A stretch of DNA of 5,908 nucleotides from Candidatus Corynebacterium faecipullorum. Its GTDB lineage: Bacteria > Actinomycetota > Actinomycetes > Mycobacteriales > Mycobacteriaceae. The stretch spans positions 1-5,908 of the forward strand of contig DXEO01000211.1 of NCBI GenBank assembly GCA_019114925.1, in the 5' to 3' direction. Below are positions 1-4,166 of the stretch, one piece after another (within the stretch, counting starts at the first letter, position 1; each line of letters opens with the position of its first letter). The notes below the pieces were generated by a model. The model was given only the letters and a program-made list of their open reading frames with translations, was not told where the DNA came from and ran no database searches. Both the position numbers and the translations under genes were made by a program.

Positions 1-86
1 ACGAAACAGGACGCCCAGCCCTCTACGACAACGCTATCGACACCGACTACACCCACTCAATCGGCATTCAAAAAGGCCAAATCTAA
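1..86 (+). CDS. C-terminal end of an unidentified protein (5' truncated by window edge)
   Basis: An open frame enters from the left edge (first full codon at 3) and stops with TAA at 84-86. It encodes 27 residues that start ETGRPALYDNAID and end HSIGIQKGQI. Third codon positions are strongly C-biased (ctC taC gaC aaC, atC gaC acC gaC taC), like the confirmed genes here. The two other forward frames lack that bias. I do not recognise the family from so short a tail. The gene converges on the tRNA-Leu, and the hairpin at 155-193 lies between them. That a real gene ends here is moderately sure; its function is unknown. Confidence 0.55.
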   Translation, partial: ETGRPALYDNAIDTDYTHSIGIQKGQI

Positions 87-141
87 CCCCCGCGACACGC
101 CGAGCCAGACACACATTTTGACCCTTAACCCGGCGATTACC

Positions 142-193
142 CGCAAAAAGAAACAAGGCCTGCGTTGAAGTATGTATCTTCAGCACGGGCCTT
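142..193 (-). terminator. Rho-independent terminator of the tRNA-Leu transcript
   Basis: Positions 155-170 and 178-193 form a 16-bp inverted repeat around a 7-base loop (171-177), with two G-U wobbles and one mismatch. On the - strand the stem is followed directly by a T-rich run, the complement of the A-rich stretch 142-154. The hairpin begins only 7 bases past the tRNA 3' end, which fits a terminator for that gene. On the + strand there is no T tract, so it would terminate the converging partial CDS poorly, if at all. Confidence 0.75.
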
Positions 194-200
194 AACGTTG

Positions 201-282
201 TGCGCCCGGTGAGACTTGAACTCACACGTCATAAGACACTAGAACCTAAATCTAGCGCGTCTGCCAATTCCGCCACGGGCGC
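201..282 (-). tRNA. tRNA-Leu, anticodon UAG
   Basis: The reverse complement folds as a class II tRNA. It has a 7-bp acceptor stem (GCGCCCG with CGGGCGC) and discriminator A at 201. The D-loop has the usual GG and the anticodon stem is CTAGA/TCTAG around a 7-base loop. The anticodon TAG is encoded as cta at 246-248 on the + strand. A long variable arm, typical of Leu, comes next, followed by a T arm GTGAG-TTCAAGT-CTCAC. It decodes CUA and other CUN leucine codons. The CCA end is not encoded (CAAC follows the discriminator), so it must be added by tRNA nucleotidyltransferase, which is normal in corynebacteria. The gene is monocistronic, with its own terminator. Confidence 0.96.
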
Positions 283-328
283 TGGTTTCGCTGCTGCGGA
301 GCGCTCTTTGCTCTGCGCAACGTTCACT

Positions 329-353
329 AGCCTACAGGGCGGCAGGCTATAGA
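329..353 (-). promoter_or_regulatory. Possible promoter of tRNA-Leu
   Basis: On the - strand a TAGGCT hexamer (complement of 329-334) matches the loose actinobacterial -10 form TANNNT. It would start transcription near 322, about 40 bases ahead of the tRNA 5' end. No good -35 is visible: TTTCCG (complement of 354-359) sits 19 bases upstream. This stretch lies back to back with the promoter of the following + strand operon. It is a weak call made from position and the -10 only. Confidence 0.25.
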
Positions 354-382
354 CGGAAATCCACTTTTCTGGGCGTGGTGGG

Positions 383-395
383 TAGGCTGTTCAGA
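383..395 (+). promoter_or_regulatory. Possible -10 element giving a leaderless transcript
   Basis: A TAGGCT hexamer at 383-388 (TANNNT type) ends 7 bases before the GTG at 396. Transcription would then begin at or next to the start codon, giving a leaderless mRNA, which is common in corynebacteria. No Shine-Dalgarno sequence precedes that GTG, which agrees. No convincing -35 is seen. A competing -10, TATAGA at 348-353, would instead give a leader of about 35 bases. Confidence 0.3.
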
Positions 396-824
396 GTGAG
401 CACCAACCCAGCACTGAAAAAGCGGATGAAGGTTCGATGGTGGCACATCGTCATCATCGCGCTCTTCGTCGTGCTCTTTTTGTTCCTTGCTTATTGGCAA
501 TGGACGCGGTTCCGCTCCGGTTCGGGAACCTTCCAGAACTTGGGATACGCCTTCCAATGGCCGCTGTTCGCGGTATTTGTTGTTTACGCTTACCGCACCG
601 CCATGCGCTACGAAAATGAGCGGATCGATGCCGAGAACGAAGCACTGAAGCGCGGAGAAGAGCCAGTCCAATACGAGGCGGAGGACGTGCGCGCGGCCAA
701 GGAACACACCGAGACTAAAATCGACGAAGATTTCCTCCCGCCTCGTCCGCAAATTGATGTGGAAACCTTCAACGCTATGAACAAGCAGCGCCGCCGTCGC
801 GGCACCGAAGAGGAGAATTTATGA
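396..824 (+). CDS. LprD-like two-helix membrane protein (no lipobox cysteine)
   Basis: The protein has 142 residues from the GTG at 396. A basic N-terminus precedes a hydrophobic helix at about 17-33. Next come WQWTRF (34-39) and TFQNLGYAFQWP (45-56), which leads into a second helix to about 68. The tail is long and charged, rich in Glu and Arg. The WQWTRF...TFQNLGYAFQWP block is what I recall from mycobacterial LprD (Rv1343c), which also lies next to a DUF3817 gene. Function is unknown. LprD is named as a lipoprotein, but this protein has no cysteine at all, so it cannot be lipidated and is probably a bitopic or hairpin membrane protein. I chose the 396 start because its N-terminus (VSTNPALKK) suits the family and a -10 lies just upstream; GTG 375 or ATG 426 in the same frame are possible. 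It is first of three genes, with its stop overlapping the next start (ATGA). Confidence 0.8.
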   Translation: MSTNPALKKRMKVRWWHIVIIALFVVLFLFLAYWQWTRFRSGSGTFQNLGYAFQWPLFAVFVVYAYRTAMRYENERIDAENEALKRGEEPVQYEAEDVRAAKEHTETKIDEDFLPPRPQIDVETFNAMNKQRRRRGTEEENL

Positions 825-1177
825 GCAACCCAGTGAACAACGCTGTCCATCCTGACCGCCAGGCACGTATCCGTGGCCCGCTGAAGTTCTTTTCCATTGC
901 CGCCACGATTACCGGTATTTTCCTTCTCATTCTCGTCGCGCGCATGATCTTGCAATACGGCGTGGGCATGGAGATGCCATCGTGGGCGACGCTCATCGCC
1001 CAAGCGCACGGCGTGGCCTACATGGTCTACCTCGTGTCTATCTTGGTCCTCGGCCCGCGTGCCATGTGGCCGGTAGGCAAGCTCTTTACCACGGCGCTCG
1101 CCGGTGTTGTGCCGTTCCTCTCCTTCTGGATGGAGCACAAGCGCCGCACTGAAGTTGTAGAGCAGTTCCAGCTGTAA
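821..1177 (+). CDS. DUF3817 domain integral membrane protein
   Basis: The protein has 118 residues and three predicted membrane helices at about 21-44, 56-78 and 84-103. Family features are the PLKFFSIAATITG opening helix, AHGVAYMVYLVS (62-73) with His63 in the second helix, and VVPFLSFWMEHKRR (96-109) at the end of the third, followed by a short basic C-terminus. This is the pattern of DUF3817, a small actinobacterial membrane family without an assigned function (Rv1342c in M. tuberculosis, from memory). The whole protein is essentially the domain, so it is full length. The ATG overlaps the previous stop by 4 bases, and a GAGGAGA ribosome site lies at 810-816, 4 bases ahead. Translational coupling to the LprD-like gene is likely. 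Confidence 0.88.
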   Translation: MSNPVNNAVHPDRQARIRGPLKFFSIAATITGIFLLILVARMILQYGVGMEMPSWATLIAQAHGVAYMVYLVSILVLGPRAMWPVGKLFTTALAGVVPFLSFWMEHKRRTEVVEQFQL

Positions 1178-1179
1178 GG

Positions 1180-1785
1180 ATGAGAAGCCGTAAACTCAGC
1201 ACCACTCTTATCGCGCTGGTGGTGCTTCTTTCTATCGCCTGTGCTGGCTTGGGTACGTATATCGTGCGCCAACCACATGAGGTGTACACCGCGCCGGTAG
1301 AGTCAACCAATTCGCAGGTAATCAACGCCGTCGAGCGCGAGGAGCAAGTCGTTTTGCTTAGCCTCGGTATCCAAGGGCTCACGGAAAAGTCCTCCGCCGG
1401 GCAGGTATTTGGTGTGAAGGTCCCGGGGACCAGTCGCACCCAGTTTGTGCAGTATTCCTATAAAGCGAAGCTCGGTATCGAAGGCAAGGACGTTCGCGTC
1501 ACCGAAACCGGCGAGCATGCCTACACGGTGCAGATTCCGGACTTCATCTTCATTGGGCATTCCGACGAGGAGTTTAAAACCGCGGTGGAAAACAACGGCG
1601 TGCTCAGCTGGACCACCCAGCCACTCGACGCCGCCTCGACAGTGACGGATGTCCTTAGCGCCGATAAGAAGCGCAAGGACATCAACGACAACCGCGAGCT
1701 CCTGCAGGACCAAGCCCGCAACTTCTATGAAGGCATCATTCGCGGGGTAGACCCCGACGCCCAGGTCACCATGGAGTTCCACTAA
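1180..1785 (+). CDS. DUF4230-like secreted or membrane-anchored protein
   Basis: The protein has 201 residues. An N-terminal basic segment (MRSRK) and a hydrophobic helix (about 7-29) form a signal anchor. A cysteine at 21 (LSIAC) makes a poor lipobox, since Ser rather than Leu sits at -3. The outer part runs from about 45. QYSYKAKLGIEGKDVRVTE (91-109) and HAYTVQIPDFIF (113-124) resemble the beta-rich core of DUF4230, with its Tyr-x-Tyr strand and hydrophobic-x-Pro turn. A helical end (170-190, LLQDQARNFYEGIIRG) and a closing strand VTMEFH follow. The family assignment is by eye and the function is unknown. The ATG lies 2 bases after the DUF3817 stop. The AAGG just before it is too close to serve as a normal ribosome site, so reinitiation after the upstream gene is likely. 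It is last in the operon. Confidence 0.82.
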   Translation: MRSRKLSTTLIALVVLLSIACAGLGTYIVRQPHEVYTAPVESTNSQVINAVEREEQVVLLSLGIQGLTEKSSAGQVFGVKVPGTSRTQFVQYSYKAKLGIEGKDVRVTETGEHAYTVQIPDFIFIGHSDEEFKTAVENNGVLSWTTQPLDAASTVTDVLSADKKRKDINDNRELLQDQARNFYEGIIRGVDPDAQVTMEFH

Positions 1786-1795
1786 CTCTCGTCCG

Positions 1796-1820
1796 CGTGG
1801 GGTGAGTTAATCACCCCACG
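1796..1820. terminator. Perfect 10-bp hairpin after the three-gene operon
   Basis: CGTGGGGTGA (1796-1805) and TCACCCCACG (1811-1820) pair perfectly around a 5-base loop, 10 bases past the stop of the DUF4230-like gene. Neither strand carries a T run afterwards, so it is not a textbook intrinsic terminator. It may instead stabilise the mRNA 3' end or stop transcription with help. It lies in a convergent gap and could serve both directions. Confidence 0.55.
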
Positions 1821-1883
1821 TCGAGTGACCTCGTCTCGTGGAATGAAGCGATGTCTGTGTCGAGTGACTTCAGGTCACTCGAC
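1820..1883. repeat. Three copies of a 10-mer, two direct and one inverted
   Basis: GTCGAGTGAC occurs at 1820-1829 and 1859-1868, and its reverse complement at 1874-1883. The first copy plus C1830 can pair with 1873-1883 over 11 bp, and the second copy can pair with the same arm over 10 bp, so the two folds exclude each other. A shorter near-repeat, ctcgtccgcgtgg at 1788-1800 and ctcgtctcgtgg at 1830-1841 (one base missing), suggests local duplication of the intergenic segment. Confidence 0.8.
1859..1883. terminator. Perfect 10-bp hairpin over the permease stop codon
   Basis: GTCGAGTGAC (1859-1868) and GTCACTCGAC (1874-1883) pair perfectly around a 5-base loop. The permease TGA (complement of 1875-1877) lies inside the right arm, so the last codons and the stop form part of the stem in the mRNA. 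No T tract follows on the - strand. The likely role is permease mRNA 3' end formation or protection. See also the third copy of this 10-mer at 1820-1829. Confidence 0.55.
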
Positions 1884-3797
1884 CTCCGTGAATTTGCGGT
1901 CCCAGTAAGCCCGCACCGGGTTGGCATCCGCAAGGAGGATGTCGAAGCGGTCATTGGCAATCTCGATGATTTCGCTCAAGACCACGCGCTGCTCCAGCTC
2001 ATCCGAGTTGGACAAGCGGCGCACGCCGGCATCGATTACGCGATCGGCCGAGTCGTTGGTGTCCAGGTATGCCACAAAGGGCATGTCGAAGCGCTCTCGG
2101 TAGGCCTGTGAGACGTCGATAAGCTGCTGTGTTTGGACATCATCGAGGTCATCCAGGGCCAAGGAACCGCGGTCGGCGGAGATGGTCGCTGCCGTGTCGG
2201 AATCGGCAAGCAGTAGCTCATCCATCGCCGGGTAGTCGTGGATCAGTGCACGGCGCTGGTCGCTCGGGGCGGTGAGCACCGTGACCTGGATAGCCTCCCG
2301 CAGCTGGCTGACGTCCTGGAAGGGGCGCAGTTCCCAGGCGGCTTCGAGCGGCCAGGTTTCGTTGTTGAAGAGCGGGCGCAGAGCGCTGACGAAGCTATCG
2401 CGGTCCATCTCGTTGAGCTCCTTGAGCGAGACGCCGGCGCCGTCGAGGCGGCTGACATCATCACCGGACTGCGAGCCAACGTGGAAGAAGAACAAGTTGA
2501 GCAGAATCGCGGTAATAGCGCCGATGGACATTCCGGAGGAGACGAAGATCTGCGCCCACTCCGGGAAGGCGGTGGCCACATCCGGTTTGAAAGTGACGAG
2601 CATGGCCAGCCCCAGCGCGGTGGTAACGATGGCGGCGTTGCGGCCGTCGGTGATGTCTTCCTTCGCGATGGTCTGCAGGCCGGCCCAGGCAACGTTGGCG
2701 AATAGTGCGAGGGAGGCGCCGCCGAGCACCGGGGAGGGGATAGCCGCAACGATCGCTGCGGCCTTAGGTAGCAGGCCCAGGACGATCATGAAGCCCGCTG
2801 CTGACACCGCGACCCAGCGGGACTTCACACCGGTGAGACGGACGAGGCCGACGTTCTGCGCGAAGCAGGTGTAGGGGAAGGAGTTCATCACGCCGCCCAG
2901 GGTGGTGGAGAGGCCATCGGCGCGAATAGCGCGCACAACGTCATCGCGCTTGATGCGCTTCTTCACAATCTCACCGGTAGCGAAGACATCGCCGGTGGTT
3001 TCCACCATGGTGATGATCATGACGATGATGAGGGAGAGAATCGCCATGATGTCGAACTTCGGCATACCGAAGTAGAGAGGCGTCGTCATGCCAATGGCAT
3101 CGGCCTCACGCACGCCGTCAAAGGAAGTATCGCCCAGTGCGAAGGCCACGCCAGTACCGATGACCAAACCAAGCAATACAGACAGCGTGCCCAGGAAGCC
3201 GCGGAAGAAGCGTTGCACAACAATGATGATGGCCAGCGTGCCGAAACCATAGAGCAGATCGCGCGCGGCTGGGACCTCGTCGGCGTAATTGACAAAGTCA
3301 TTTGCTGAGACCGCCAGCAGCGACGTACCCATGACCAGAAGCACGGTGCCGGTGACAATCGGCGGGAAGTACTTGAGCACGCGTCCAAAGACCGGCGCGG
3401 CGAAGAATGTAAAGATACCAGCAGCAATGATTGCGCCATAGATCGTGGGTAGCGGCTGGTCACCAGCACTCATGCCGATGGCAATGATGGGGCTCACCGC
3501 CGTGGTGGTTACGCCCTGGATAATGGGCAGCCGGACACCGATGTGCTTGCCGACGCCCACCGCCTGGATCAACGTTGCCAGACCACAGGTCAACAGGTCA
3601 GCGTTGATGAGGTGAATCGTGGTGGCCTCATCGAGGCCCAAGGAGCCGGCGATGAGCAGCGGCACGATGACCGCGCCCGCATAGAAGGCGAGGACGTGCT
3701 GGAGTCCGAGCGCCGCCAGCTTCGGCGCTGGCGGGACAACATCAACAGGATGGGTTGGGGGAGTGGCAGGGCTAGCGGTAGCGGCGGTGTCAGACAC
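1875..3797 (-). CDS. NCS2 urate/xanthine permease fused to a degenerate OHCU decarboxylase (UraD) domain
   Basis: The protein has 640 residues from GTG 3797; ordinary NCS2 permeases have about 430-480. After a Pro/Thr-rich tail, the permease part spans about 21-440. It shows LQHVLAFYAG (32-41) in helix 1, the ETTGD motif (266-270), and the signature QNVGLVRLTG (314-323, pattern Q-N-x-G-x4-T-G). It closes with a last helix near 425-440. The initial Gln and the following VKSRW favour urate or xanthine over uracil. After a linker, residues about 458-625 match OHCU decarboxylase (PF09349): SFVSALRPLFNNETWPLEAAW, QRRALIHDYPAM, AYRERFDMPFVAYLD and RRLSNSDELEQ. That enzyme makes S-allantoin in urate breakdown. 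The usual catalytic His-Pro reads Tyr-Pro (522-523) and the usual Glu-Gln reads Asp-Arg (541-542), so activity is doubtful. The protein sits in the inner membrane with the C-terminal domain presumably cytoplasmic. No purine-degradation gene is adjacent. Confidence 0.9.
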   Translation of the reverse strand: MSDTAATASPATPPTHPVDVVPPAPKLAALGLQHVLAFYAGAVIVPLLIAGSLGLDEATTIHLINADLLTCGLATLIQAVGVGKHIGVRLPIIQGVTTTAVSPIIAIGMSAGDQPLPTIYGAIIAAGIFTFFAAPVFGRVLKYFPPIVTGTVLLVMGTSLLAVSANDFVNYADEVPAARDLLYGFGTLAIIIVVQRFFRGFLGTLSVLLGLVIGTGVAFALGDTSFDGVREADAIGMTTPLYFGMPKFDIMAILSLIIVMIITMVETTGDVFATGEIVKKRIKRDDVVRAIRADGLSTTLGGVMNSFPYTCFAQNVGLVRLTGVKSRWVAVSAAGFMIVLGLLPKAAAIVAAIPSPVLGGASLALFANVAWAGLQTIAKEDITDGRNAAIVTTALGLAMLVTFKPDVATAFPEWAQIFVSSGMSIGAITAILLNLFFFHVGSQSGDDVSRLDGAGVSLKELNEMDRDSFVSALRPLFNNETWPLEAAWELRPFQDVSQLREAIQVTVLTAPSDQRRALIHDYPAMDELLLADSDTAATISADRGSLALDDLDDVQTQQLIDVSQAYRERFDMPFVAYLDTNDSADRVIDAGVRRLSNSDELEQRVVLSEIIEIANDRFDILLADANPVRAYWDRKFTEVE

Positions 3798-3805
3798 GCA
3801 AAGAG

Positions 3806-3811
3806 CTCCTT
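3806..3811 (-). promoter_or_regulatory. Shine-Dalgarno that fixes the permease start at GTG 3797
   Basis: AAGGAG (complement of 3806-3811) lies 8 bases ahead of the GTG at 3797. The frame stays open upstream to a TTG at 3872, but the candidate -10/-35 elements fall inside that extension. The extra 25 residues are also not membrane-like or family-like. GTG 3797 is therefore preferred. Confidence 0.8.
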
Positions 3812-3842
3812 GCTGAAGGGCGAGATGAGGATCCTGCGCATA

Positions 3843-3872
3843 AGAATAGAGGGCGGCGCGGACAGGCACCAA
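3843..3872 (-). promoter_or_regulatory. Candidate promoter of the permease gene
   Basis: On the - strand, TTGGTG (complement of 3867-3872) and TATTCT (complement of 3843-3848) are 18 bases apart, a reasonable sigma-A type pair. Transcription would begin near 3836, giving a leader of about 39 bases before GTG 3797. This is inferred from pattern and spacing only. Confidence 0.4.
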
Positions 3873-3908
3873 GAACTCACCTGTTAGGTGTGGGAAAGGC
3901 CACGTCAG

Positions 3909-3925
3909 GGGGGTGAATTACCCCC
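3909..3925. promoter_or_regulatory. Inverted repeat GGGGGT-N5-ACCCCC, possible operator
   Basis: The 6-bp arms 3909-3914 and 3920-3925 are perfectly complementary around GAATT. On the - strand the centre reads TAATTC, a possible second -10 for the permease, in which case a bound protein would cover it. It lies about 75-90 bases upstream of the nearer candidate start of transcription. No regulator can be named. Confidence 0.35.
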
Positions 3926-3930
3926 GCATC

Positions 3931-3947
3931 TAACCGTACGGTCGTTA
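3931..3947. promoter_or_regulatory. Palindrome centred on ACCGTACGGT, possible TetR-type operator
   Basis: ACCGTACGGT (3933-3942) is a perfect 10-bp palindrome. It is flanked by TAAC (3931-3934) and GTTA (3944-3947), which form a slightly offset outer repeat. Symmetric sites of this length and composition are typical of TetR-family repressors. It stands between two divergent genes and could act on either; no regulator gene is in the window. Confidence 0.4.
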
Positions 3948-4041
3948 CCTATGAGAGAGCTGACCTGTGTGGTGCTCAAACCAGCCCGGGTGGTGGTGGG
4001 AGGCACGCATTTGTCGATATGAGGTTATGCGTTTGTACCCC

Positions 4042-4057
4042 TACTATGGGCTATAGA
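4042..4057 (+). promoter_or_regulatory. Possible -10 region of pflB
   Basis: Two hexamers, TACTAT (4042-4047) and TATAGA (4052-4057), resemble -10 elements. Use of the second would start transcription near 4064, exactly where the leader inverted repeats begin, giving a leader of about 100 bases. No good -35 is seen at 16-18 bases from either, which may mean an activator is needed. Confidence 0.25.
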
Positions 4058-4063
4058 GAGGGG

Positions 4064-4110
4064 TTCGGTGACGTACGGGTTGACCGAATTGCCCGTGAAT
4101 CGAAGTCACC
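4064..4110 (+). promoter_or_regulatory. Structured leader or operator ahead of pflB
   Basis: Three inverted repeats overlap here: TTCGGT (4064-4069) with ACCGAA (4083-4088), GGTGAC (4067-4072) with GTCACC (4105-4110), and ACGGG (4075-4079) with CCCGT (4092-4096). The last two can nest into one folded RNA, while the first competes with them. It could be an RNA element in the pflB leader or overlapping protein sites. It matches no riboswitch class I know. Confidence 0.35.
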
Positions 4111-4166
4111 TACAGCCCTTCTGCGACTAAGCGTTAAGCGTCGTGTGAACTATGAAGGGAGTCAAT

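Larger units (their letters stand above)
3798..4166. other. Divergent control region between the permease and pflB
   Basis: This 369-base stretch has no convincing gene; the only long open frames are extensions or shadows of the flanking genes. It holds, in order, the permease ribosome site (3806-3811) and candidate promoter (3843-3872). Next come a G/C-arm inverted repeat (3909-3925) and a TAAC...GTTA palindrome (3931-3947). A near-repeat, GCATTTGT (4007-4014) and GCGTTTGT (4029-4036), is spaced 22 bases apart. Candidate pflB -10 hexamers lie at 4042-4057, then a pflB leader with nested inverted repeats (4064-4110) and the pflB ribosome site (4155-4161). Confidence 0.6.

Noticed and set aside
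608..1138. A 176-codon open frame on the - strand opposite the LprD-like and DUF3817 genes
   Set aside because: The composition is His/Arg-rich with no family resemblance, and both + strand genes are convincing. It is a shadow frame.
1786..1874. The intergenic repeats as a CRISPR array or mobile-element ends
   Set aside because: There are only three copies of a 10-mer, with no regular spacers, no cas or transposase genes, and no target-site duplication. The position fits hairpins at converging gene ends.
2238..2874. Two + strand open frames of 155 and 200 codons inside the permease gene
   Set aside because: The low-complexity Ser/Arg/Ala-rich translations are typical of antisense frames over a high-GC gene. 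No ribosome site or homology is seen.
3798..3872. Upstream extension of the permease to TTG 3872
   Set aside because: A strong AAGGAG sits 8 bases before GTG 3797, and a plausible -10/-35 pair falls within the extension, so it is probably untranslated.
4143..4156. A TGTGA-containing site near the pflB start as a CRP/GlxR operator
   Set aside because: Only the left half (TGTGA) is present; the right half does not resemble TCACA, and it overlaps the ribosome site region.
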